Part shown: positions 42,825-50,534 of the stretch, in pieces | Layout: every line of letters begins with the position of its first letter | Numbering within the stretch: position 1 is the stretch's first letter | Source of the DNA: DASSUW01 sp963774155 | GTDB lineage: Bacteria > Actinomycetota > Thermoleophilia > Solirubrobacterales > Solirubrobacteraceae | NCBI GenBank assembly: GCA_963774155.1 | Contig: CAVZDW010000012.1 | Location: forward strand, 496,001 to 560,000 | Length of the DNA: 64,000 nucleotides | Direction of reading: 5' to 3' | Notes under the pieces: model-generated | What the model was told of the DNA's origin: nothing | The model's database searches: none | What the model saw: only the letters and a program-made list of their open reading frames with translations | Made by a program: the position numbers and the translations under genes

Positions 42825-44248
42825 GCTTCGCGTTCGACGAGGCCACCGCCGCGCTGCGCGACGCCGACCTGCACCGCCGTCACGGCCGCGTCTGCGACCT
42901 GATCGGCCTCATCGTCGAGGCCACGGGCCTCGAGGCCGAGGTCGGCGAGGTCTGCACGATCGAGACCGGCCGCGGCCGCACGGCCGTCCCGGCCGAGGTC
43001 GTCGGCTTCCGCGCCGGCCGCACGCTGCTCATGGCCCTCGGCGAGGCGACCGGCATCGGCCCGGGCGCCCGCGTCAGCGCCAGCGGCCGTGCGCTGCGCG
43101 TCGACGTCTCCAACGATCTTCTCGGCCGGACGCTCGACGGACTCGGCCGGCCACTCGACGCCTTCGGGCCGCTGGACGGCACGCGCTCGCGCGCCGTCGA
43201 GGCCTCGCCGCCCGATCCGCTCACCCGGCCCCGGATCACCGAGCGCGTGTCGCTCGGCGTGCGGGCGCTCGACGCCCTGGTCCCGTGCGGCCGCGGCCAG
43301 CGCCTCGGCATCTTCGCCGGCTCCGGCGTCGGCAAGTCGTCGCTCCTGGGCATGATCGCCCGCTCGACGTCCGCCGACGTCAACGTCATCTGCCTCGTCG
43401 GCGAGCGAGGCCGGGAGGTGCGCGAGTTCATCGAGCGCGATCTCGGGCCCGAGGGCATGGCCCGCTCCGTCGTCATCGTCGCGACGTCCGACCAGCCCGC
43501 GCTGGTGCGCATCAAGGCCGCCTTCACCGCCACGACCATCGCCGAGCACTTCCGCGACCAGGGTCGCGACGTGATGCTCATGATGGACTCGGTCACGCGC
43601 TTCGCCATGGCCCAGCGCGAGGTGGGCCTGGCCATCGGCGAGCCGCCGGCCACCCGCGGCTACACGCCGTCCGTCTTCGCGATGCTCCCGAAGCTGCTCG
43701 AGCGCTCGGGCACGTCCGTCCGCGGCTCGATCACCGGCCTCTACACCGTGCTCGTCGACGGCGACGACATGAACGAGCCGATCGCCGACGCCGTGCGGTC
43801 GATCCTCGACGGCCACATCGTGCTCTCCCGCTCCCTGGCGCACGCCGGCCACTACCCGGCCGTCGACGTGCTGGCGAGCGTCTCCCGGCTCGTCGGCGAG
43901 GTCGTCACCCGCGAGGTCCGCTCGGCGGGCGACGACGTGCGCCGTCTCATGGCCGCCTACAGGGAGAAATCCGACCTGATCTCGATCGGCGCCTACGCGC
44001 GCGGATCCGACCCCCTGACCGACGCGGCGATCGACGCCCGCGACCCGATCGACGGCTTCCTCCGCCAGCACGTCGAGGAGCGGACGAGCGCCGAGGAGGC
44101 CGACGCCGCCCTCACCCAGCTCGCGCTCCTCTCAGGCGTGCCCGACCCGATCGCGGGCGCCGTGCCCGCCGAGCCGGCGCAGCCCGCCGGCAGCGGGCCC
44201 GGCACCCCGCTGCACACGGCGATCCCGCCGCTGCACCTCGCTGCCTAG
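42821..44248 (+). CDS. fliI: Flagellum-specific export ATPase FliI
   Basis: 475 aa from GTG 42821. Walker A GIFAGSGVGKSSLLG (Lys172), VGERGREVREFIERDLG, Walker B VMLMMDSVTRFAMAQREVGLAIGEPPATRGYTPSVF, and DGHIVLSRSLAHAGHYPAVDVLASVSRL: all conserved FliI/F1-beta motifs. It powers substrate unfolding and delivery to the export gate. Last gene of this operon. It ends 13 bp before a palindromic repeat. Confidence 0.96.
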   Translation: MSFAFDEATAALRDADLHRRHGRVCDLIGLIVEATGLEAEVGEVCTIETGRGRTAVPAEVVGFRAGRTLLMALGEATGIGPGARVSASGRALRVDVSNDLLGRTLDGLGRPLDAFGPLDGTRSRAVEASPPDPLTRPRITERVSLGVRALDALVPCGRGQRLGIFAGSGVGKSSLLGMIARSTSADVNVICLVGERGREVREFIERDLGPEGMARSVVIVATSDQPALVRIKAAFTATTIAEHFRDQGRDVMLMMDSVTRFAMAQREVGLAIGEPPATRGYTPSVFAMLPKLLERSGTSVRGSITGLYTVLVDGDDMNEPIADAVRSILDGHIVLSRSLAHAGHYPAVDVLASVSRLVGEVVTREVRSAGDDVRRLMAAYREKSDLISIGAYARGSDPLTDAAIDARDPIDGFLRQHVEERTSAEEADAALTQLALLSGVPDPIAGAVPAEPAQPAGSGPGTPLHTAIPPLHLAA

Positions 44249-44260
44249 CCGCTCGGTTCA

Positions 44261-44340
44261 CGAACCCCGGCTGGGTAAGGAGGCGGAGGGGTCGACGCCG
44301 CCGGCTTCCCCGCTCCCTACCCAGCCGTCGTTGACGTTCG
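44261..44340. repeat. Palindromic repeat element, copy 2, at a convergent junction
   Basis: 80 bp with arms CGAAC(n)GGCTGGGTA (44261-44277) and TACCCAGCC...GTTCG (44318-44340). Its right end, CTCCCTACCCAGCC followed by GTTGACGTTCG, matches copy 1 (27455-27483) with few differences. It lies between fliI (+) and the RTX gene (-), 8-12 bp from each stop codon. It probably acts as a bidirectional terminator, and its sequence conservation suggests a repeated element. Confidence 0.75.
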
Positions 44341-44348
44341 CTCGCGCC

Positions 44349-45188
44349 TTAGAACGGCAGCGTCGGGAGCTCGCAGCTGAACACGCGCTCGGCGTTGACG
44401 CACGCGTCGGTGCCGTCGTCGCCGCTCGCGCGGTCGCGGCCCGGGCCGCCGTCGAGCTGGTCGTCGCCCGGTCCGCCGCTCAGGCGGTCGTCGCCTTCCT
44501 CGAGCTCGACCCACGGCAGGCCGAGGAGGTCGTCGCCGTCGCCGCCTTCGAGCTCGTCGTCGCCTCGCTCGCCCTGCAGGCGGTCGTTGCCGGCGCCCGC
44601 GACGAGGCGGTCGTCGCCACCGCCCGAGAAGGTGAGGTGGTCGTCGCCCTCGCCGCCGAACACGAGGTCCGCCTCGTTCTCGATGACGACGCCGCTGCCG
44701 TAGGTGGCGTCGTTGCCCGGGCCGCCGACGACGACGTCGCGGCCACGGCCGCCGCCGATCTCGTCGTTGCCCGCGCCGCCGTCGACGTAGTCGTCGCCGT
44801 CGAGCGCGCCGGCGTTGTCGTCGCCCTCGCCGCCGAAGATGCGGTCCGCGCGGTCGGCCGTGGGCTTGCCCTGCTCGGAGCGCAGGCCCATCGCGTCGTC
44901 GGCGCCGTCGATCCAGTCACGGCCGTCGCCGGCCACGATCCAGTCGCCGCCGGCGCCGCCGCAGAGGATGTCGTCGCCGCCGAGGCCGTAGACGACGTCA
45001 TCGCCGCCGCCGGCGTAGATGCGGTCGGGCCCGCTCGTGCCGACGAGCACGTCGCCGCGCGCGGTGCCGACGATCGTGAAGTCGCCGGTGCCGCCGAAGC
45101 AGGTGGGGGCCGGCGCCGCCGATGCGGTGGTGGGGAGCAGCGCGCCGAGCAAAAGCGCGCCGAGGAGGAGTGGGGAGGTCTTGAACAT
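44349..45188 (-). CDS. Secreted RTX-type calcium-binding repeat protein
   Basis: 279 aa. A signal peptide (MFKTSPLLLGALLLGALLPTTASAAPA, cleavage near residue 25) is followed by continuous nonapeptide repeats of the GGxGxDxhx type: GTSGPDRIYAGGGDDVVYGLGGDDILCGGAGGDWIVAGDG and later GEGDDHLTFSGGGDDRLVAGAGNDRL. The repeats form calcium-dependent beta-rolls. No enzymatic domain is seen. The last 20 residues contain Cys pairs. It lies opposite in orientation between fliI and fliJ and is probably unrelated to motility. Confidence 0.88.
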   Translation of the reverse strand: MFKTSPLLLGALLLGALLPTTASAAPAPTCFGGTGDFTIVGTARGDVLVGTSGPDRIYAGGGDDVVYGLGGDDILCGGAGGDWIVAGDGRDWIDGADDAMGLRSEQGKPTADRADRIFGGEGDDNAGALDGDDYVDGGAGNDEIGGGRGRDVVVGGPGNDATYGSGVVIENEADLVFGGEGDDHLTFSGGGDDRLVAGAGNDRLQGERGDDELEGGDGDDLLGLPWVELEEGDDRLSGGPGDDQLDGGPGRDRASGDDGTDACVNAERVFSCELPTLPF

Positions 45189-45267
45189 GGGCCGGACGGT
45201 ATGGCCGGGCAGCGCCCGGTTCCTGAGGATCCGATGAGCCGACCATGAGCCCGCCGGGGCGGCCGAG

Positions 45268-45453
45268 GTGACCGCGGCGCTCGTCGAGAACCTCGAACGC
45301 CATCTTCCCTCGATCGAGGAGGCCGAGCCCGAGCACAGGGTCTACGCCGAGCTCGTCGACCGCCTCAAGCCGGCCGCCGACGAGCTGTGTGCGCTGCTGG
45401 AGGCCCGGGCGCCCGAGCACGAGCAGATGCTCGCCGCGATGCAGCGCGCCTAG
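45268..45453 (+). CDS. Small hypothetical helical protein
   Basis: 61 aa from GTG 45268: VTAALVENLERHLPSIEEAEPEHRVYAELVDRLKPAADELCALLEARAPEHEQMLAAMQRA, all helical. No family is recognised. It lies between the RTX gene and the fliJ promoter on the flagellar strand. No clear ribosome-binding site is seen, so it may not be a real gene. Confidence 0.35.
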   Translation: MTAALVENLERHLPSIEEAEPEHRVYAELVDRLKPAADELCALLEARAPEHEQMLAAMQRA

Positions 45454-45456
45454 CGC

Positions 45457-45483
45457 TACAGGTTCCGGCGTGGCGGCCGATCA
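45457..45483 (+). promoter_or_regulatory. FliA-type promoter of fliJ-flgE
   Basis: TACA (45457-45460), 15 nt, GCCGATCA (45476-45483). Its 3' end is 8 bp from the fliJ GTG, so the transcript would be leaderless or nearly so. Confidence 0.7.
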
Positions 45484-45491
45484 ACCCGTTC

Positions 45492-45947
45492 GTGGAGATT
45501 CCGTCCTTCACGTTCCGCCTCGAGCGGGTCAAGTCGCTCAGGGAGCGCGCTGAAGAGCGCGCCCGCGAGGAACTGGCCCGTGAGCTCCGCCTCCGCCTGC
45601 GCGGCGAGGCGATGCTGCTCGAGGCCACGAACGCCGCCTCGGCCGCCACGCAGGTCGGCCGCGACACCGTGCTCGCGCCCGGGTCCGCCATGGACCTGAT
45701 CGCCGCCCAGGCCTACATCGAGCGCTCCGAGCGGATCCGCCGCGAGGCCGCGCTCGATCTCGACCGCCGCAACGCCGAGGTGGATGCGCGCCGCGAGGCG
45801 CTGCAGGCCGCCGCTCGCGACCGGCAGGTCATGGACAAGCTCGAGGAGCGCCAGCGCGCCGATCACAACGCCGAGTGGGCCCGCCGCTCGCAGAACGCGC
45901 TCGACGAGATCGCGCTCGGCGTGCACCGTCGCGGAGCTGTCGCATGA
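45492..45947 (+). CDS. fliJ: Flagellar export protein FliJ
   Basis: 151 aa. FTFRLERVKSLRERAEERAREELARELRLRLRGE is the FliJ N-terminal coiled coil. The rest is one long helical hairpin (YIERSERIRREAALDLDRRNAEVDARREALQAAARDRQVMDKLEERQ), ending with the family's WxRxxQxxLDEIAxxxH-like WARRSQNALDEIALGVH. It is the central stalk of the export ATPase complex. GTG 45492 is set by homology and by the promoter immediately upstream. Confidence 0.88.
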   Translation: MEIPSFTFRLERVKSLRERAEERAREELARELRLRLRGEAMLLEATNAASAATQVGRDTVLAPGSAMDLIAAQAYIERSERIRREAALDLDRRNAEVDARREALQAAARDRQVMDKLEERQRADHNAEWARRSQNALDEIALGVHRRGAVA

Positions 45948-46570
45948 GCGTCGACGTCGTCGTCGCCCGCGTCGCCCAGCTCCAGCAGCTGATGGGCGGC
46001 GTTCCCGTGCCGCCGGCCGCTCCGGCCACCACCACCACCTTCGCCTCCCAGCTCGCTTCCGCGACCACGACCCCCGCCGCGCCCGCTGCCACGGCCGCGA
46101 CGGCCACCGCCCCTTCCGCCGGCCTGCTCTCGACCGGCGGCGCCTCCGAGCTTCCCGCGGGAACGCCCTACGCCGCCGAGATCACCGCCGCCGCGAAGAA
46201 GCACGGGATCGACCCCGCGCTGCTCGCCGGCCTGGTCAAGCAGGAGTCGGGCTTCGACCCGAACGCCGGCTCGCACGCCGGCGCTCGCGGCCTCACCCAG
46301 CTGATGCCCGCCACGGCCGCCGGCCTCGGCGTCACCAACGTGCTCGATCCGCTCCAGTCGCTCGACGGCGGCGCGAAGTACCTGCGCCAGCAGCTCGACG
46401 CCTTCGGCGGCGACGTGACCCGCGCGCTGGCCGCGTACAACGCCGGCCCCGGCGCCGTGCAGCGCTACGGCGGCGTCCCGCCGTACGCCGAGACCCAGAA
46501 CTACGTCCGCGTCGTGCAGGCCAACGCCGCGCAGTACCGCGCCGCAGCGCCCACCCCCTCAACTCTGTGA
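45944..46570 (+). CDS. Lytic transglycosylase (SLT domain)
   Basis: 208 aa. After a low-complexity Ala/Thr/Pro region (20-65) comes an SLT domain: YAAEITAAAKKHGIDPALLAGLVKQESGFDPNAGSHAGARGLTQLMPATAAGLG, with catalytic Glu101, and AYNAGPGAVQRYGGVPPYAETQNYV. It probably opens peptidoglycan for rod and hook passage, supplying the muramidase half that the short FlgJ lacks. There is no obvious signal peptide, as for proteins exported through the flagellar channel. ATGA overlap with fliJ. Confidence 0.9.
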   Translation: MSVDVVVARVAQLQQLMGGVPVPPAAPATTTTFASQLASATTTPAAPAATAATATAPSAGLLSTGGASELPAGTPYAAEITAAAKKHGIDPALLAGLVKQESGFDPNAGSHAGARGLTQLMPATAAGLGVTNVLDPLQSLDGGAKYLRQQLDAFGGDVTRALAAYNAGPGAVQRYGGVPPYAETQNYVRVVQANAAQYRAAAPTPSTL

Positions 46571-47914
46571 TGACCACCGACCGCACCCAGCCCGCGCGCC
46601 CCGCCGCGCCCACCGAGCGCACTTCGGCCCCGGCCGAGCGCCGCGACGGCAACGCGTTCGCCGCGTTGCTGGACGCCCACGCCGCCCCCGCCCGCCGCGA
46701 CGAGGCGCCCGCGCGCCGCGAAGCGCCGCAGGCCCGCCGCGACGACGCCAACGGCCACCCGGCCAACGGTGGCGGCAAGCCCGCCGCCGAGCGTCGCGAC
46801 GACGCCGCGCGCCCCGAGCCGACCGCCGCCCCGCAGGCGCAGGCCCAGGACGGCCAGCCGGCCGTCCGCCCGGAGCACGCGCTGGCCGACCACAGCTTCA
46901 CCGTCCCCGCGAGCCTCCTCGTGGCCCAGGCCGCCGCTCCCGTGACGCCGCAGACCGAGGTCCCCGCTGCGCCGGTGGTGCCCGCCGCCGCGACGCCGGT
47001 GCCGACGGCGCCGCTCGTCGATCCGGCGCTGGTCGCCCTTCCGGCGGCTGCACCGACGCAGCCGGTCGCCGCCGCGCCGGTCCCGGCCGAGGCGGCCGCG
47101 CCGACGCCGGCCGTCGCCGCGCCGGCCACGCCGTCGGTCCCGACCGCACCCGCCACGCCGGAGCAGACCGCCGCGCCGGTCGCCGACGAGGCGCCGCAGC
47201 AGCAGACCTCGGGTCAGCCGCAGACGCAGTCGCAGGACGCCCCGGTCGCTCAGGAGCAGCCGCAGGGTGCCGCGCCCGAGACGCCCGAGACGCCCGAGAC
47301 GCCCGCCGAGCCGGTTCCGGCTCAGGCGCATGCCGCCCCGGCCCGCACCGTGGCTCAGCCCGAGCCGACGCCTCGCGCCGGTCGCCGCACCCGTCGACGG
47401 CCCGGCCACCGACCCGGTCACGCCGGCCCCGGCCACGACGCCGCTGTCCGGCGCGGTCGCGCCGGAGCGCGCCGTGCCGCTGCACCGTGCGTCGGCCGCC
47501 GTGGCCACCCTCCTGCACGTCGCCTCCGAGCGCGGGATCACCCGCGCGAAGATGGCGCTGAAGCCCGCCGAGCTCGGCGGCATCGAGATCCGCCTCCAGG
47601 CTTCGGCCGCCGGTGTCGCCGCTCAGGTGATCGCCGACTCGCCAGAGGCCGCCAGGCTGCTGGCCCAGGCCGGCGACGACCTTCGCCGTGCCCTCGAGGC
47701 GCGCGACGTCACGCTGATCTCGCTCGAGGTCTCGACCTCCGGCGACCAGGAGCAGCAGAGCGCCCGCGGCGAGTGGGCGGACGGCGATGAAGCAGCGCCC
47801 GCCGGCTCCGGCCGCAACGGCTCCAGCGACGCCGACGGCGACGACGAGCCGACCGAGACCTCCCACAGCGTCATCGAGCTGCCCGGTGGGCTGCTCGTCG
47901 ATGTCCTCGCCTGA
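46570..47914 (+). CDS. fliK: Flagellar hook-length control protein FliK; frame broken near 47371
   Basis: The N-terminal 265 residues are an Ala/Pro/Gln-rich ruler (MTTDRTQPARPAAPTERTSAP...). The reading then shifts by one base at about 47365-47385. The downstream frame has the conserved Flg_hook domain: MALKPAELGGIEIRLQASAAGVAAQVIADSPEAARLLAQAGDDLRRALEARDVTLISLEVS. Removing one C at 47371-47372 restores one reading of 447 aa. FliK secretion measures hook length and switches export specificity through FlhB. The ATG overlaps the transglycosylase stop. A one-base insertion error is the simplest cause. Confidence 0.83.
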
Positions 47915-47932
47915 CCCCCGAAATCGGAACCG

Positions 47933-48343
47933 ATGACCACGATCAACACAGACAGCACGATCAAGTCCACGGAGGAGTTGCTGCCGAAGTCGGCGAGCAA
48001 CGGTGAGCTCGGCAAGGACGACTTCCTCAAGCTGTTCGTCGCCCAGCTGCAGCACCAGGACCCCATGAACCCCATGAGCGACAGCGACTTCATGGGCCAG
48101 ATGGCGTCCTTCTCCTCGCTGGAGCAGATCTCCAACCTCGCGGCCGTCAACACCCAGATGGCCGCCAACCTGACGTCCAACAGCGCGATCGGCCTCATCG
48201 GCCGCACGGTCAGCTACGTGGACGCCAACGACGAGATTCACACCGGTGTCGTCGAGAAGGTCACCACCGCGGGCGGCACGCCGTCCCTCACGGTGGCCGG
48301 AATCGATGGCATCGACCCCTCAACCATCACGCAGGTCGCTTAG
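47933..48343 (+). CDS. flgD: Flagellar hook assembly (cap) protein FlgD
   Basis: 136 aa. GKDDFLKLFVAQLQHQDPMNPMSDSDFMGQMASFSSLEQISNLAAVNTQMAANL is the FlgD signature. It is followed by IGLIGRTVSYVDANDEIHTGVVEKV. It lacks the extended Tudor/FN3-like C-terminus of enteric FlgD (231 aa), as in several Gram-positives. It caps the growing hook. It lies between fliK and flgE. Confidence 0.93.
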   Translation: MTTINTDSTIKSTEELLPKSASNGELGKDDFLKLFVAQLQHQDPMNPMSDSDFMGQMASFSSLEQISNLAAVNTQMAANLTSNSAIGLIGRTVSYVDANDEIHTGVVEKVTTAGGTPSLTVAGIDGIDPSTITQVA

Positions 48344-48366
48344 GCGACGGAAGGAGTTGATGCCCG

Positions 48367-49197
48367 ATGATGCGAGGCATGTTCGCCGCCATTAGCGGCC
48401 TCAAGACCCACCAGGTGATGCTCGACGTCACCTCGAACGACATCGCGAACGTCAACACGATCGGCTACAAGTCGGCGCGCGCGACGTTCAAGGACTCCCT
48501 GACCCAGATCCAGCGCGGTGCCTCGGCCACCGGCGGTGGCACGGGCGGCTCCAACGCGGCCCAGGTCGGCCTCGGGACGCAGCTCGGCTCGATCGACAAC
48601 CTGATGACCTCGGGTTCGCTCCAGTCCACGGGCAACACGCTCGACGTCGCGATCTCGCAGGGCTCGGGCATGTTCCGCGTCGCCGCGAGCACGGCGACCC
48701 CGCCGGCCGCCAACCCGGGCGCCGTCGAGTACACCCGCGCCGGCAACTTCACCACCAACAGCGCCGGCTACCTGGTCACCCAGGACGGCTACTACGTCCA
48801 GGGCCGCACGGCCGGCGGCGCCGACACGCTGATCCAGATCCCGACCGGGTCGACCAACACGGCGATCGGTCAGAACGGCGAGGTCAGCTACGTCGACGGC
48901 ACCGGCGCGCGCGTCACCGCCGGCTACCTCTCGCTGGCCTCGTTCTCGAACGCGGCGGGCCTCGAGCGCAGCGGCAACAACCGCTGGATCCAGAGCGCCA
49001 ACTCGGGCGCGCCGACGATCGGCACCCCGAGCGCGAACCTCGGCTTCACCACCGCGGGCGCGATCGAGATGTCCAACGTGGACCTCGCCCAGTCGTTCAC
49101 GAGCATGATCACCGCCCAGCGCGGCTTCCAGGCCAACTCCCGCGTCATCTCGACGGCTGACGAGATGCTGCAGGACCTGGTGAACCTCAAGCGCTAG
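48367..49197 (+). CDS. flgE: Flagellar hook protein FlgE
   Basis: 276 aa. MRGMFAAISGLKTHQVMLDVTSNDIANVNTIGYKSARATFKDSLTQI has the ANxNTxGYK motif. The C-terminal SNVDLAQSFTSMITAQRGFQANSRVISTADEMLQDLVNLKR is diagnostic for hook/rod proteins of the FlgE/FlgG type. It is short compared with the 402-aa enteric protein, lacking the outer domains. An AAGGAG 10 nt before ATG 48367 supports the start. The structured RNA-like copy C begins directly at its stop codon. Confidence 0.9.
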   Translation: MMRGMFAAISGLKTHQVMLDVTSNDIANVNTIGYKSARATFKDSLTQIQRGASATGGGTGGSNAAQVGLGTQLGSIDNLMTSGSLQSTGNTLDVAISQGSGMFRVAASTATPPAANPGAVEYTRAGNFTTNSAGYLVTQDGYYVQGRTAGGADTLIQIPTGSTNTAIGQNGEVSYVDGTGARVTAGYLSLASFSNAAGLERSGNNRWIQSANSGAPTIGTPSANLGFTTAGAIEMSNVDLAQSFTSMITAQRGFQANSRVISTADEMLQDLVNLKR

Positions 49198-49281
49198 TAA
49201 CGTCGCACGAAGGTCGCCGCCGACACGATCGGTAGGGGACCACGAACCCCGGTCCGTCGAAGCGGCGACCGGAGGGCGAAA
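49198..49281 (+). ncRNA. Structured RNA-like element, copy C, after flgE
   Basis: TAACGTCGCACGAAGG to CCGGAGGGCGAAAC. P1 is TCGC/GCGA, the internal loop is ACGAA / GGAGG and P2 is GGTCGCCGC/GCGGCGACC. P2 is extended by an extra arm with GGGG/CCCC and CGAC/GTCG pairing. It begins immediately after the flgE TAG and is followed 24 nt later by a strong terminator. Confidence 0.52.
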
Positions 49282-49305
49282 CACTCAATCAAGAGCCCTC
49301 AGTTC

Positions 49306-49333
49306 AAGGGCCCGCACAGACGTGCGGGCCCTT
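49306..49333 (+). terminator. Intrinsic terminator after flgE
   Basis: A perfect 12-bp stem, AAGGGCCCGCAC (49306-49317) with GTGCGGGCCCTT (49322-49333), loop AGAC, followed by GTTCGTT. It separates flgE from the next FliA-type promoter. Together with copy C it could form a regulated attenuator, or it is simply the operon end. Confidence 0.85.
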
Positions 49334-49339
49334 GTTCGT

Positions 49340-49366
49340 TCAAAGACCGGGGCTCCCGGCCGATCA
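49340..49366 (+). promoter_or_regulatory. FliA-type promoter of flbD-motA-motB-fliL-fliN
   Basis: TCAA (49340-49343), 15 nt, GCCGATCA (49359-49366), starting 6 bp after the terminator. The downstream leader to the flbD ATG is about 30 nt. Confidence 0.85.
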
Positions 49367-49401
49367 ACAGGACAGGAGCCATCCGTCTCCCCTCTCTCGC
49401 C

Positions 49402-49725
49402 ATGATCCGACTTCACAAACTCGGGCGCACGCCCCAGCCCTTCCACCTGAACCCCGACCTCATCATCACGGTCGAGGCGAACCCGGACACCGTCGTGGTC
49501 CTCACGACCGGTTCGCGCCTCGTCGTCATGGAGACGCCGGAGGATGTCGCCGAGGCCATTCGCGGCTGGCGCGCGTCCGTGCTCGACGCCATGACGCGCG
49601 TCCCGCGTCGCTCGTCCGGGCTCGCGCTCGTGCGCGGCACCGCCGGTGACGGCGGCGTCGTCTCGCTCAACGCCGAGGCCGCCCGTCAGGACAGCGAGCT
49701 GCCGTCGAGGGGGCCGCACTCATGA
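49402..49725 (+). CDS. flbD: FlbD family protein
   Basis: 107 aa. MIRLHKLGRTPQPFHLNPDLIITVEANPDTVVVLTTGSRLVVMETPEDVAEAIRGWR matches the short Gram-positive FlbD/SwrD family: IxLTRLNGxxFxLNxDLIExVExxPDTVITLxxGxxxxVxExxxEV. In Bacillus SwrD increases flagellar torque. It precedes motA in a conserved arrangement and overlaps it (ATGA). The C-terminal 40 residues are unconserved. Confidence 0.88.
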   Translation: MIRLHKLGRTPQPFHLNPDLIITVEANPDTVVVLTTGSRLVVMETPEDVAEAIRGWRASVLDAMTRVPRRSSGLALVRGTAGDGGVVSLNAEAARQDSELPSRGPHS

Positions 49726-50525
49726 AGTTCGGCACCGGCATCGGCATCGTCATCTCCTGCATCGGGATCGCCATGGGCGCCACGATGGAGGGGACGAACG
49801 TCATGGTCGTCCTCAACGTGCCGGCCGTGCTCATCGTCCTCGTCGGCACGCTCGGCGCCACGATCGCGGCCTGTGGGCTCCCGGTCCACATCAGGCTTCC
49901 CAAGCTGTACATGAAGGCGCTCATGCCGCCGGACCTCGACCTCGTCGGCCGGGTCAACCAGCTCGTCGGCTTCGCCGACCAGGCGCGTCGTGACGGCCTG
50001 CTGGCCCTCGACGAGGCCGTCAAGGGCATCGACGACCCCTTCACCAAGAAGGGCGTCCAGCTCGTCGTCGACGGCACGGACCCGGACCTCGTGGCCGCCG
50101 TGCTCGACGCCGAGAACGAGGCCATGCGCAAGCGCCACGTGGCCGGCCGCGCCCCGTTCATGCAGGCCGGCGCGCTCGCGCCGACGATGGGCATCGTCGG
50201 CACGGTGTTCGGGCTCGTGAACGTGATGAACAACCTGAACAACCCGTCCAGCCTCGGTCCGCTGATCGCCGCCGCGTTCCTCGCGACGCTGATCGGCGTG
50301 GGCTCGGCCAACGTCGTCTTCCTCCCGCTCGCGAACCGCCTCAAGGAGCTCTCCGAGGCCGAGATGCACTTCCGCGAGATGACCCTCGAGGGCATCCTCG
50401 CGATCCAGGCCGGCGACAACCCGCGCGTCGTCGCCGAGAAGCTCATGGCGTACGTCGCCCCCGGCGATCGTCCCACCGAGGAAGAGCAGGAGGCGGCCAA
50501 GGCCGCTGCCAAGCAGGCGGCCTGA
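49722..50525 (+). CDS. motA: Flagellar motor stator protein MotA
   Basis: 267 aa, four membrane helices. IGMxxGATMEGTNVMVVLNVPAVLIVLVGTLGATI, then ALAPTMGIVGTVFGLVNVMNNLNNPSSLGPLIAAAFLATLIGVGSANVVFLPLANRLKE, the MotA family pattern with the conserved Pro residues. With MotB it forms the proton channel stator. Confidence 0.95.
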   Translation: MKFGTGIGIVISCIGIAMGATMEGTNVMVVLNVPAVLIVLVGTLGATIAACGLPVHIRLPKLYMKALMPPDLDLVGRVNQLVGFADQARRDGLLALDEAVKGIDDPFTKKGVQLVVDGTDPDLVAAVLDAENEAMRKRHVAGRAPFMQAGALAPTMGIVGTVFGLVNVMNNLNNPSSLGPLIAAAFLATLIGVGSANVVFLPLANRLKELSEAEMHFREMTLEGILAIQAGDNPRVVAEKLMAYVAPGDRPTEEEQEAAKAAAKQAA

Positions 50526-50534
50526 GGTTGACCC

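Noticed and set aside
49198..49281. Cyclic-di-GMP (GEMM) riboswitch interpretation of the RNA element near stator genes
   Set aside because: The GEMM consensus (CACGCACAGGGC...GGGACGCAAAGCC...) is not present. Only the general context (motility) would fit.
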